The translations under genes and the position numbers were made by a program. From an uncultured Clostridia bacterium (GTDB taxonomy: Bacteria; Bacillota; Clostridia; Oscillospirales; Oscillospiraceae), in NCBI GenBank assembly GCA_945926565.1, contig CAMELY010000007.1:1-22270 (forward strand): a stretch of DNA of 22,270 nucleotides, given 5' to 3'. How positions within the stretch are numbered: position 1 is the first letter of the stretch; each line of letters opens with the position of its first letter. Under the pieces are notes generated by a model. That model was not told where the DNA came from and made no database searches. It saw only the letters and a list, made by a program, of their open reading frames with translations. This document shows positions 11,257 to 19,271 of this stretch, piece by piece.

Positions 11257-13944
11257 TCAGCGCAGCACAGCCTGGCACTCCTGTTCCAGCAGGGCTAGGA
11301 TCGCCTTGATATCGCCGTCGGCCTCCGCGTCGGTGAGGGTGTGATCCTCGGCCCGGAGCTTGAGGGCAAAAGCCACCGACTTCTTGCCCTGGGGGATGGG
11401 CTTGCCGGTGTAGATGTCAAACAGCTTGACCTCCTTCACCAGGCCCTTGCCGCCCCGGGCGATGCAGTCGGAGAGCTGGGCCACCGGGATGGACTCGTCG
11501 CAGACCACGGCGATGTCCCGCTCCACGGCGGGGAACTTGGGCAGGGGCTGGTAGAGCACCTCGCTCTGACGGCAGGCCAGCAGGTCGGCGAAGTCCAGCT
11601 GGGCGGCGAAGAGGGGCAGATCCATGCCGTAGTTCTTGGCCACCAGGGGGTGGATCTGGCCGAAGGTGCCCACAGCCTTGCCGCCCACCCAGAGCTGCGC
11701 GCAGCGGCCGGGATGGAAGGTGGGGTCATCCTTTTTGGCGGTGTACTTGGCATCCTGGATGCCCAGGGCGTCCAGCACCGTCTCAATGGCGCCCTTGAAG
11801 GAGAAGAAGTCCAGACCCTCGCCGTAGCCGCCCAGGCAGAGCTGCTGCCGCTCATCGGCCAGCTCCTGACCCTCCACGGGGAGATAGATCTTGGCGATCT
11901 CGTACAGCTTGGCGGCGGGGTTGCGGTGGTTGTAGTTCCGGGCCAGGGTCTCCAGCAGAGAGGGGATGGCGGTGGTGCGCATAATGGAGGTGTCCTCGCC
12001 CAGAGGGTTGAGAATGGTGACCGACTTGCGCAGGGGGCTGTCCTCCGGCATACGGATCTTGCTGTAGTCGCTGGGGGAGATGAAGGAGTAGGTGAGAATC
12101 TCGCTGTAGCCCAGGCCCCGGAAGATCTGCCCCAGGGACTTCTCTGCCTTCTGCTTGTCGGTGAGGCCGCCCCGGGTGGTGTCGCCCTTCATCAGGGTGG
12201 TGGGCAGATTGTTGTAGCCGTAGAACCGGGCCACCTCCTCGGCGATGTCGGAGTAGTGCGCCACGTCAGAGCGCCAGGAGGGGACATAGATGGTGTCGCC
12301 CTCCAGGGTGAAGCCCAGGTCGGTGAGGATCTTCTTCATCTCCTCAGCGGAGATGTCGGTGCCCAGCAGCTTGTTCACCTTGTCCGGCTGAAGCTGGAGG
12401 GAGGTGGGGACGTAGTCCTGAGCCACCACGTCGATAATGCCGTCCAGCACCTCGCCGCAGCCCAGCAGTTCCACCAGCTCGCAGGCCCGCTCCACGGCGG
12501 GGAGGGTGTTCATGGGATCCAGGCCCTTCTCATATCGGCCGGAGGCCTCGGTACGCATGCCCAGGGCCATGGCGGTCTTGCGGATAGAGACGCCGTTGAA
12601 GTTGGCGGACTCGAAGAAGACAGAGGTGGTCTGGTCGGTGATCTCGCTGTTGGCGCCGCCCATGACGCCGGCGATGCAGACCGGCTTCTTCTCATCGGCG
12701 ATGACCAGCATGTTCTCGCTGAGCTTGTGGGGCTTGCCGTCCAGGGTGGTCATCTCCTCGTCGGGATAGGCCCGGCGGACGTTGATGTGGCTGCCCTCCA
12801 CGCAGGCGAAGTCAAAGGAGTGCATGGGCTGGCCATACTCCAGCATGACATAGTTGGTGATGTCCACGATGTTGTTGATGGGCCGGACGCCGGAGGCCCG
12901 CAACCGCTCCCGCATCCACTTGGGGGAGGGGCCGATCTTGACGTTGCGCACCAGACGGCCGCAGTACCGGGGGCAGAGATCCGGATCCAGAATGTCCACA
13001 TCCGCGTGGTTCAGGATGGACTCGCCGCAGCCCTTGACCTCGGGCTGGTGGAGCTGCAGGGGCTGGCCGAAGGTGACGGCGGCCTCCCGGGCCAGACCGA
13101 TGACGCCCAGGCAGTCGGGGCGGTTGGGGGTGATCTCAAACTCCACCACATGGTCGTCCAGGCCCAGCACCTGGGTCAGGTCGTCGCCGGGCTTGCAGTC
13201 TTCGTTGAGAATGAAGATGCCGTCCTCAATGCAGTTGGGGAACTCCTTCTGCTGGGCGTGGAGGCCGGCCAGGGTCAGCACCTCGCCGGTAGCGGTGTTG
13301 TAGCAGATCATGTCCCCCTCGTGGATGTTCTGGCAGGGAGTGGTGGTCTCCGCCTGGCCCTTGCCGGTGTCCAGGGTGAGCCGGAACTGGGCGTAGGCCA
13401 CCGTTTCACATTTCTCCACCCGGGCGGCGATCACCTTGCCGTAAATCTTATGGCCGGGAGCCACATCGGCGGGGATAGAGGGCTGCTCGCCGGGGAGAAC
13501 GTGGTAGTCCCCCAGGATGGCGGCGGCCTGAATGGCGCCGTAGGGGAAGTCACGGGTGTCCAGGCCCAGCTCGCTCAGGCCGCAGAGCATACCGTTGGAG
13601 ACCACGCCCCGGAGCTTGCCCTTGGTGATCTTGACGCCGCCGGGCAGGGTGCTCTTGTGCTTGGCCACGGGCACCAGATCGCCCACATGGACGTTCCAGG
13701 CGCCGGTGCAGATCTGGATGGGCTCTTCCGCGCCCACGTCGATCTGCAGCACCCACATATGGTCGGAGTTGGGGTGGCGCTCCATGGAGAGGCAGCGGCC
13801 CACCACCACGTTGTGGAACTCCGCCCCCAGATCGGTGACGATCTCCACCTTGGAGCCGGAGATGGTCATAGCTTCGGCAAATTCCTTATCGCTGACAGAG
13901 CTGCAGTCCACAAACTCATTCAGCCATTTCCGGGAAAGTTTCAT
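11257..13944 (-). CDS. pheT: Phenylalanine-tRNA ligase beta subunit, with extra OB-like domain
   Basis: An 895-aa subunit of the alpha2beta2 enzyme that charges tRNA-Phe. Domains in order: N-terminal segment (1-40); tRNA-binding OB-fold (about 43-125, HPNSDHMWVLQID, then VSNGMLCGLSELG); an unusual insert (about 128-240); B3/B4 editing domain from about 266 (EFEITPNRPDCL); B5 (around PDKVNKLLGTDIS); catalytic-like core (RTTAIPSLLETLARN); C-terminal FDX-ACB domain (LPKFPAVERDIAVV). Usual length is about 800 aa, so roughly 90-100 residues are extra. The insert (KIYGKVIAARVEK, then LTLDTGKGQ, then NIHEGDMI) parallels the first OB-fold and may be a degenerate copy. Start: ATG at 13944 with AGGAGC upstream. 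It follows pheS by 149 nt. Confidence 0.96.
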   Translation of the reverse strand: MKLSRKWLNEFVDCSSVSDKEFAEAMTISGSKVEIVTDLGAEFHNVVVGRCLSMERHPNSDHMWVLQIDVGAEEPIQICTGAWNVHVGDLVPVAKHKSTLPGGVKITKGKLRGVVSNGMLCGLSELGLDTRDFPYGAIQAAAILGDYHVLPGEQPSIPADVAPGHKIYGKVIAARVEKCETVAYAQFRLTLDTGKGQAETTTPCQNIHEGDMICYNTATGEVLTLAGLHAQQKEFPNCIEDGIFILNEDCKPGDDLTQVLGLDDHVVEFEITPNRPDCLGVIGLAREAAVTFGQPLQLHQPEVKGCGESILNHADVDILDPDLCPRYCGRLVRNVKIGPSPKWMRERLRASGVRPINNIVDITNYVMLEYGQPMHSFDFACVEGSHINVRRAYPDEEMTTLDGKPHKLSENMLVIADEKKPVCIAGVMGGANSEITDQTTSVFFESANFNGVSIRKTAMALGMRTEASGRYEKGLDPMNTLPAVERACELVELLGCGEVLDGIIDVVAQDYVPTSLQLQPDKVNKLLGTDISAEEMKKILTDLGFTLEGDTIYVPSWRSDVAHYSDIAEEVARFYGYNNLPTTLMKGDTTRGGLTDKQKAEKSLGQIFRGLGYSEILTYSFISPSDYSKIRMPEDSPLRKSVTILNPLGEDTSIMRTTAIPSLLETLARNYNHRNPAAKLYEIAKIYLPVEGQELADERQQLCLGGYGEGLDFFSFKGAIETVLDALGIQDAKYTAKKDDPTFHPGRCAQLWVGGKAVGTFGQIHPLVAKNYGMDLPLFAAQLDFADLLACRQSEVLYQPLPKFPAVERDIAVVCDESIPVAQLSDCIARGGKGLVKEVKLFDIYTGKPIPQGKKSVAFALKLRAEDHTLTDAEADGDIKAILALLEQECQAVLR

Positions 13945-13994
13945 ATATCATTGCTCCTATCCATCAAATCTTGCGTCTATCAAAAGACGGCACA

Positions 13995-14056
13995 GGGACG
14001 CACAATTTGCGCCCGTTCAGACGTATGCCGCAGAAAGCGGGCGCACCGTGTGCGCC
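13995..14056. repeat. Two-hairpin repeat-like element between pheS and pheT
   Basis: Hairpin A: GGG-a-CGCA / TGCG-CCC (13995-14014). Hairpin B: GGCGCAC-cgt-GTGCGCC (14040-14056), followed by TCTACGGG. The two share a GGGCGCA-type arm in inverted order. The style (CCGTAG-GGCG...CGCCCGC on the minus strand) resembles short dispersed palindromic repeats I associate with Oscillospiraceae intergenic DNA. Membership of a genomic family cannot be shown from one window. Confidence 0.45.
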
Positions 14057-14093
14057 TCTACGGGCAGACGGGTAAGCAGTCAGCTTGTTTCAA

Positions 14094-15119
14094 TTAAAAC
14101 TGCTTCAGGAACCGGACGTCGTTTTCAAACAGCAGACGCAGATCCTTGATGCCGAACCGGCGCATGACCAGCCGCTCCACGCCCATGCCGAAGGCCCAGC
14201 CGGAGTAGACCTCGGTGTCAATGCCGCAGCCCTCCAGCACCTTGGGGTGCACCATGCCGGCGCCCAGAATCTCAATCCAGCCCTCGCCCTTGCACATGGG
14301 GCAGCCCTTGCCCTTGCACTCGAAGCACTGCATATCCACCTCGCAGGAGGGCTCGGTGAAGGGGAAGTGATGGGGGCGGAACCGGGTGACGGCGTCCGGG
14401 CCGTACAGAGCCTTGACCACCTCGTTCAGGGTGCCCTTCAGGTCGGCCATGGTGATGCCCTTGTCTACCACCATGCCCTCGATCTGGTGGAACATGGGGG
14501 AGTGGGTGGCGTCCACCTCGTCCTTGCGGAACACACGGCCGGGGGCGATCATACGGATGGGGGGCTTTTTCGCCTCCATCACCCGAATCTGGATGGGAGA
14601 GGTCTGGGAGCGCAGCAGGACGGAGGAGTCCTCCTTGGTGTAGAAGGTGTCCGTCCACTCCCGGCCGGGGTGGCCCTCCTCAATGTTCAGCTTGGTGAAG
14701 TTGTAGTCAGCCAGCTCCACCTCGGGGCCCTCGGCCACCTCGAAGCCCATGCCGGTGAAGACGTCGGTGATCTCATCGATGACGATGGAGAGGGGATGCT
14801 TGTGGCCCAGCTCGGTCTTGGTGCCGGGGATGGTCACGTCCACCGTCTCGGCGGCCAGCTTCAGGTTGAGGGCCGCGTCCGCCAGGGCCTTGTTCTGGGC
14901 GGCGATGGCCTCGGTGAGGGCGGTGCGCACCTCGTTGGCCAGCTGACCCACCACAGGCCGCTCCTCGGGGGGCAGCTTGCCGGTCTGCTTGAGCAGGGCG
15001 GTCAGCTCGCCCTTTTTGCCCAGGTACTTGACCCGGACGGCGTCCAGCGCGGCGGCGGCGTCGGTGCCCCGAATGGCCTCCAGCGCCTCGTCCCGGATTT
15101 TCGCCAGTTGTTCTTTCAT
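14094..15119 (-). CDS. pheS: Phenylalanine-tRNA ligase alpha subunit
   Basis: A 341-aa catalytic subunit of PheRS; with PheT it activates phenylalanine and loads it on tRNA-Phe. The N-terminal coiled coil (about 1-85) binds tRNA. Class II motif 2 is at about 197-215 (FRKDEVDATHSP, FHQIEG) and motif 3 at about 307-330 (GWAFGMGVERLVMRRFGI). A CxxC-x4-CxxC knuckle (C265, C268, C273, C276) precedes WIEILGAGMVHP, a common feature of bacterial PheS. Length is typical. Start: ATG at 15119 (MKEQLAKIRDEAL) with GGAG 9 nt upstream; the frame extends to 15197 but that is T-box leader. It is the first gene of the operon, controlled by the Phe T-box. Confidence 0.97.
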   Translation of the reverse strand: MKEQLAKIRDEALEAIRGTDAAAALDAVRVKYLGKKGELTALLKQTGKLPPEERPVVGQLANEVRTALTEAIAAQNKALADAALNLKLAAETVDVTIPGTKTELGHKHPLSIVIDEITDVFTGMGFEVAEGPEVELADYNFTKLNIEEGHPGREWTDTFYTKEDSSVLLRSQTSPIQIRVMEAKKPPIRMIAPGRVFRKDEVDATHSPMFHQIEGMVVDKGITMADLKGTLNEVVKALYGPDAVTRFRPHHFPFTEPSCEVDMQCFECKGKGCPMCKGEGWIEILGAGMVHPKVLEGCGIDTEVYSGWAFGMGVERLVMRRFGIKDLRLLFENDVRFLKQF

Positions 15120-15175
15120 CTTTGACAACTCCTTGTTTGGATAATAAATAAGGTGTAAAATCGCTGTTTGGACAA

Positions 15176-15414
15176 CAAAAAACGTCTTTCCTCCCAAAAC
15201 GGGACGAAAGACGGCTTCCGCGGTACCACCCGGCTTCGCCTGAATACTCCAGGCGCACTCTCGGCCGGTAACGGCGGCGACCCGGCCCGGCCTTTCCTCC
15301 GGGCAGCTCCAGAGCGAACCAAGCGGTACTCCTCCGTCTCTGCTCTCAGCCGGTGACAGAGACTCTCTGATCGAAGAGCAAACCCGCTATTTTCTCCTTC
15401 AGCGCAGTTCAATC
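15176..15414 (-). promoter_or_regulatory. T-box leader (tRNA-Phe-sensing) of pheST
   Basis: The minus-strand leader contains the canonical T-box GGGTGGTACCGCGG (around 15231-15218). A terminator follows: CGTCTTTCGTCCC (15213-15201) pairs with GGGAGGAAAGACG (15195-15183), then TTTTTT. Stem I lies upstream with its GGAGTACC stretch. A plausible specifier UUC (Phe) is at 15318-15316 in GGTTCGCT; that assignment is less certain. Uncharged tRNA-Phe binding would favour the antiterminator and switch pheST on. Confidence 0.95.
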
Positions 15415-15420
15415 GTATTA

Positions 15421-15449
15421 TTTATAGCACAGGGCGTCAGAAAAAGCAA
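15421..15449 (-). promoter_or_regulatory. Promoter of the pheST T-box transcript
   Basis: Minus strand TTGCTT (15449-15444), exactly 17 bp, TATAAA (15426-15421), immediately before the T-box leader. Confidence 0.75.
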
Positions 15450-15483
15450 GGAGAAAATGCGCCGCTGTTTTCCGGCGGGGAAA

Positions 15484-15512
15484 TTGCCAATTGCCTTTGC
15501 CTGTGCTACAAT
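15484..15512 (+). promoter_or_regulatory. Promoter of the nnrD-lipoprotein-alr operon
   Basis: TTGCCA (15484-15489), exactly 17 bp, TACAAT (15507-15512), 28 nt before the nnrD start. It is divergent from the pheST promoter. Confidence 0.8.
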
Positions 15513-15539
15513 ACCCGTGAATTGAAAGGAGGGAGCGCC

Positions 15540-16406
15540 ATGACGGAACTGACCCGGGACCTGATCGCCTCTTGGCTGCCTGATCGTCCCGAGGACGGCC
15601 ACAAGGGCACCTTCGGCAAGGTGCTGATCGCGGGGGGCTCGGTGGGCTTTTCCGGCGCGCCGGTGCTGGCGGCCCGGGCGGCGGTGCGGGGCGGCACCGG
15701 ACTGGTCTTTCTGGGGGTGCCCCGGTCGGTCTGGCCTGCGGCGGCGGTCAAGTGTGACTCCGCCATGCCCTTCCCCCTCCCGGAGGATGCGGCTGGACGG
15801 ATGACGGATGCCGCGGCAGCGGCGCTGAGTGAAAAGCTCTCCGACTGCGACGCGGGACTCCTCGGCCCCGGCCTGAGCCAGTCGGAGGCGCTGGACACTC
15901 TGGTGACCCGGGTGCTGGAGACAGCCCAATGCCCCATGGTGGTGGACGCCGACGGTCTAAATGCCCTCAGCCGGCATATGAATATACTGTCCCGGGCCAA
16001 GGCCCCCTGGATTCTCACCCCCCACGACGGGGAGTATCAGCGCCTCTCCGGCCACCTGCCGGGAGCAGACCGGGGGGCGGAGGCGCTGGCCTTCGCCCGC
16101 AAGCATGGCTGCATTCTGGTGCTCAAGGGCCACCGGACGGTGGTGGCCGCCCCGGACGGACAGGTCTATGAGAACACCACCGGCAACCACGGCATGGCCA
16201 AGGGGGGCAGCGGCGACGCCCTGGCGGGGCTGATCCTCTCCCTCCTGGGCCAGGGGATGGAGCCGGTGCAGGCCGCTGCCGCCGGGGTCTGGATCCACGG
16301 CCGGGCGGGCGACCGGGCGGCCATGGACAAGAGCTTCCGGGGCATGACCCCGTCTGACCTGATCGAGGCCCTGCCCCTGGTGTGGCGGGACGACTTTTCA
16401 TCCTGA
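15540..16406 (+). CDS. nnrD: ADP-dependent NAD(P)H-hydrate dehydratase
   Basis: A 288-aa ribokinase-fold enzyme that repairs hydrated NADH/NADPH using ADP (ATP in some relatives). Motifs in order: GTFGKVLIAGGS (23-34), GGTGLV (51-56), LLGPGL (107-112), DADGLNAL (136-143), LTPHDGEYQRL (159-169), LKGHRTVV, and GNHGMAKGGSGDALAG (216-231) with the catalytic aspartate D226. It is the stand-alone YjeF C-terminal domain; the usual N-terminal epimerase (NnrE) half is missing and is not in this window. Start: ATG at 15540 behind AAAGGAGGG; a slightly earlier start at 15522 would include the ribosome-binding site. It leads a three-gene operon, 12 nt before the lipoprotein gene. Confidence 0.93.
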   Translation: MTELTRDLIASWLPDRPEDGHKGTFGKVLIAGGSVGFSGAPVLAARAAVRGGTGLVFLGVPRSVWPAAAVKCDSAMPFPLPEDAAGRMTDAAAAALSEKLSDCDAGLLGPGLSQSEALDTLVTRVLETAQCPMVVDADGLNALSRHMNILSRAKAPWILTPHDGEYQRLSGHLPGADRGAEALAFARKHGCILVLKGHRTVVAAPDGQVYENTTGNHGMAKGGSGDALAGLILSLLGQGMEPVQAAAAGVWIHGRAGDRAAMDKSFRGMTPSDLIEALPLVWRDDFSS

Positions 16407-16418
16407 AGGAGGCATTTC

Positions 16419-17024
16419 ATGCGCCTGTATAAGGGCGTACTGATGACACTCTCTCTGGCGCTGCTGCTCTCCGGCTGCGGCATCGGGGAGGCAAAGCCGG
16501 AGCAGGAGGCCCTCAGGCTCCGGGAGACCTACCAGAATCTCACCGGCTTTCAGGCCCAGGCGGAGGTCACCGCCGACTACGGAGACCGGGCCTACCAGTA
16601 CACCGTCCGGTGCGCCGGAAACGCCCAGGCGGGCAGTCTGACCGTCATCGCGCCTGAGTCCATTGCCGGGGCGGGCGCCGCCTGGGAGGACGGAAAGACT
16701 GCGTTGGAATACGAGGGCATCAGCCTGGAGACCGGACAGCTCTCCCCGGACGGGCTGTCCCCGGCGGACGCCCTGCCGGTGATCCTCTCCGCCTGTGCCT
16801 CCGGCGCTGTGGTGGAGAGCGGCTGGACAGACTGGGGGGAGGGGGAGCGCAGCCTCTACCTTTTGCTCCAGAATCCAGCCGCCCAGGAGAGCCAGATCGC
16901 AATCTGGGCCGCTCCGGAGACCTGGGCCCTCCGCCAGGCGGAGATCCGCTGGGAGGAGCAGCGGGTGATCTCCTTTACCTTTACCGATTTCACGCTGGAG
17001 ACAGCGGAACCATCTACTGAATAG
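16419..17024 (+). CDS. YdcC/LolA-like lipoprotein
   Basis: A 201-aa predicted lipoprotein. The signal sequence ends in the lipobox LLSGC with the lipidated cysteine at C20. The mature part looks like a LolA-type beta sheet: LRETYQNLTGFQAQAEVTADYG at the start, with RAYQYTVRCAGN and GSLTVIAPE as strands; this pattern is typical of the YdcC family. In Bacillus subtilis ydcC lies just before alr, the same order as here, and related proteins have been linked to germination or sporulation; a role here is inference. Start: ATG at 16419 with AGGAGG 6 nt upstream. It lies 17 nt before alr. It could also be a generic surface lipoprotein. Confidence 0.82.
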   Translation: MRLYKGVLMTLSLALLLSGCGIGEAKPEQEALRLRETYQNLTGFQAQAEVTADYGDRAYQYTVRCAGNAQAGSLTVIAPESIAGAGAAWEDGKTALEYEGISLETGQLSPDGLSPADALPVILSACASGAVVESGWTDWGEGERSLYLLLQNPAAQESQIAIWAAPETWALRQAEIRWEEQRVISFTFTDFTLETAEPSTE

Positions 17025-17041
17025 AGAAAGAAGCGATACCG

Positions 17042-18163
17042 ATGACAGAACAGACCCGCCGCACCTGGGCGGAAATCCATCTGGACCGGCTGGAGCGCAA
17101 TTATCACAAGCTCCGTGCCCTGGCTCCGGAGAGCAAATTTGCCGGCCTGGTCAAGGCCAATGCCTACGGCCATGGAGCGGTTCCGGTGGCAAAAAAGCTG
17201 GAAGAACTGGGGGCAGACTACCTGCTGGTGGCCTGCCTGGACGAGGCGGAGGAGCTGCGCCAGGCGGGGATTCACGCCCCCATCCTGATTCTGGGCTACA
17301 CGCCCGTGGAGTACGCAGGGGAGCTGCTGGAGTATGGGATTACCCAGACCGTCTACGACCCGGAGCAGGCGAAAGCCCTCTCCGACGCCGCCCTGGCCCG
17401 GGGAAAGCGGCTTCGCTGCCACCTCAAGGCGGACACCGGCATGTCCCGGCTGGGGATTCTCTGCGACGAGGCACACCTGGAGCAGGGGGCGGAGACGCTG
17501 GCGGAGATGGCCCGGCTCCCCGGCCTGGAGGCGGAGGGGCTGTTCATGCACTTTGCCGACGCCGACACCTGCCCGGAGTACTCCCGGATGCAGATTGACC
17601 GCTACCGGCGGCTGCTGGCCCTGCTGGAGCAGAAGAGCGTGACCTTTGCCATCCGCCACTGCTGCGCCGGGGCCGCCAGCCTCAACTATCCGGAGGTTCA
17701 CTTTGATATGATCCGCCCGGGCATCCTGCTCTACGGTCATCAGCCGGATCACGCCTGTGACGGGATGCTGGACGTGGAGCCGGTGATGGAGGTGAAGACC
17801 CGGGTGGCCTCGGTGAAGCATTTGCCCAAAGGCACCTGTGTCAGCTATGGGCGCACCTACACCCTCCAGAGAGACAGCCTGGTGGCTGCCGTGCCGGTGG
17901 GCTATGCCGACGGCCTGTTCCGGCTGCTCTCCAACCGGCAGGAGATGCTGGTGCACGGCCAGCGGGCGCCTCAGATCGGCCGGGTCTGCATGGACATGTG
18001 TATGCTGGACGTGACCGACATTCCTGATGTTCAGGTGGGGGACGAGGTCACTGTGTTCGGTGACGGCCTTCCCCTGGAGGAGAAGGCGGACACGGTGGGT
18101 ACCATCACCTATGAGCTGCTCTGTGCCGTCTCGCCCCGGGTGAAGCGGGTGTATCTGTCCTAA
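17042..18163 (+). CDS. alr: Alanine racemase
   Basis: A 373-aa PLP enzyme converting L- to D-alanine for peptidoglycan. The PLP lysine is K38 in LVKANAYGHGA, and the opposing catalytic tyrosine is Y269 in CVSYGRTY. Other family blocks: LKADTGMSRLG (128-138), HFDMIRPGILLYG (220-232), VPVGYADG (284-291) and GRVCMDMCMLDV (313-324). Length and domain order (TIM barrel, then beta domain) are normal. The start at 17042 has only a weak AGAAAGAAG site 8 nt upstream, fitting translational coupling to the lipoprotein gene. It is the last gene of the operon, followed by a terminator. Confidence 0.96.
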   Translation: MTEQTRRTWAEIHLDRLERNYHKLRALAPESKFAGLVKANAYGHGAVPVAKKLEELGADYLLVACLDEAEELRQAGIHAPILILGYTPVEYAGELLEYGITQTVYDPEQAKALSDAALARGKRLRCHLKADTGMSRLGILCDEAHLEQGAETLAEMARLPGLEAEGLFMHFADADTCPEYSRMQIDRYRRLLALLEQKSVTFAIRHCCAGAASLNYPEVHFDMIRPGILLYGHQPDHACDGMLDVEPVMEVKTRVASVKHLPKGTCVSYGRTYTLQRDSLVAAVPVGYADGLFRLLSNRQEMLVHGQRAPQIGRVCMDMCMLDVTDIPDVQVGDEVTVFGDGLPLEEKADTVGTITYELLCAVSPRVKRVYLS

Positions 18164-18204
18164 CCAGAGCCGAAGCAATTGCGGCGGCAGACACAGTAAA
18201 ATGG

Positions 18205-18240
18205 AAAGCCCAGTTCGGTCTGATTCCGAACCGGGCTTTT
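18205..18240. terminator. Bidirectional terminator after alr
   Basis: AAAGCCCAGTTCGG (18205-18218) pairs with CCGAACCGGGCTTT (18226-18239), one mismatch, loop of 7, ending TTTT on the plus strand. It also faces the convergent DUF2935 gene, where the minus-strand tail is CTTTCCATTTTA. Confidence 0.88.
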
Positions 18241-18267
18241 CGCATTGCCGGAAAAGCAGTGGATGGC

Positions 18268-19173
18268 TTACGCCTCCAGCAGTCGAATGTAATGATTTGC
18301 CTCCCGCAGGACGTGGTCGGCCAGCAGCGGGAGAATGAGCGAGCGGATCTGGCAGCGCTCGATGCCGTCCACGCCGGAGCGCTTGAAATCCCGGAACTTC
18401 CGGGTCAGAACCAGAGGGCTGCCGCTGCAGATCACTCTGTCCTGGGCCGCCCCGGCGGTCTCCAGCAGCCGCCGGTAATCCGACGCGAAGCCGTCGGCAG
18501 TCTGAATCAGGGCCTCCTCGCCGGGGTCCAGCAGGCCCCGGATGAACAGGGCATGCTCCATCATAATCTGGGTCCAGAACAGCTCTCCGTCCTGCACCGC
18601 CTGACAGCCGCAGGTGTCCAGGCCCTCCAGCTCCATCAGATGGGTACGGTAGAGGCGGGCCTCCCGGAGAATATGCTCAATGAGCAGGGGATAGTTGGCA
18701 GTGGCGATGCTGCAGGAATTGAGGGCGGCCAGCGTCCGCTCCTTCAGGCGGATGAGGCAGTTCACCAGCCCCAGCCCGTCGCGGTTGAGCTGCTGTACCT
18801 GACGGGTCAGCTGGGGGGAAAGACATACCTCAGCGCCGCAGTCCCGGCCCCGGAGGGCCATGACCCGGCGGGTCAGCTCCTGATTGAGGGCGGTGCCGGT
18901 CAGCTGCTGGGTCTGACACTCGGCCCGCAGGGTGAATTCGGTGAACAGCTCGCCGGAATCCAGAACACAGGAGCGAACCACGAGATTACTCAGTGAGATC
19001 GCCCGGGCCAGCAGCGCCTCCAATTGCCGGAGCAGCGCCTCGCTCTCCTGGGCCAGGCCTGCGCCGGGGGGCAGAAAGCCCACCTTGAGAAAGAAGGCGT
19101 GTTCCTTCATAATGCGTGCGAAAAACAGATGCAGCTCCAGAGAACGGACCACATAGTCCTGGGATTGTTCCAT
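18268..19173 (-). CDS. DUF2935 family helical protein, possibly metal-binding
   Basis: A 301-aa all-helical soluble protein built as two related halves. Each half has an E-H pair near its start (MKEHAFFL, 22-29; MMEHALFI, 204-211) and a closing helix with H and REA (IEHILREARLYRTHL from 165; ADHVLREANHYIRLL from 285). These Glu/His positions resemble a ferritin/hemerythrin-like di-metal site and recall the Bacillus DUF2935 proteins of known structure; function is not known to me. Length fits the family. Start: ATG at 19173 with GGAGGA 9 nt upstream. It lies 98 nt behind citrate synthase with no terminator between, so may be in that operon; both end near the alr terminator. Confidence 0.85.
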   Translation of the reverse strand: MEQSQDYVVRSLELHLFFARIMKEHAFFLKVGFLPPGAGLAQESEALLRQLEALLARAISLSNLVVRSCVLDSGELFTEFTLRAECQTQQLTGTALNQELTRRVMALRGRDCGAEVCLSPQLTRQVQQLNRDGLGLVNCLIRLKERTLAALNSCSIATANYPLLIEHILREARLYRTHLMELEGLDTCGCQAVQDGELFWTQIMMEHALFIRGLLDPGEEALIQTADGFASDYRRLLETAGAAQDRVICSGSPLVLTRKFRDFKRSGVDGIERCQIRSLILPLLADHVLREANHYIRLLEA

Positions 19174-19271
19174 AACAGATGCTCCTCCTTACGACAATAC
19201 CGGATGGGCCAGTCTATGCCGGGAGGAGGGGCGGTGTGTCTGTCAGAGGAGAGAGCAGCTTGGGCCCGGTT

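Noticed and set aside
11341..14097. A 918-codon open frame on the plus strand
   Set aside because: It is antisense to pheT. Long antisense frames arise in GC-rich coding DNA from third-position bias. Its translation is a low-complexity Gly/His/Val-rich string with no domain.
14085..15125. A 346-codon plus-strand frame
   Set aside because: It is antisense to pheS; no recognisable domain and no ribosome-binding site.
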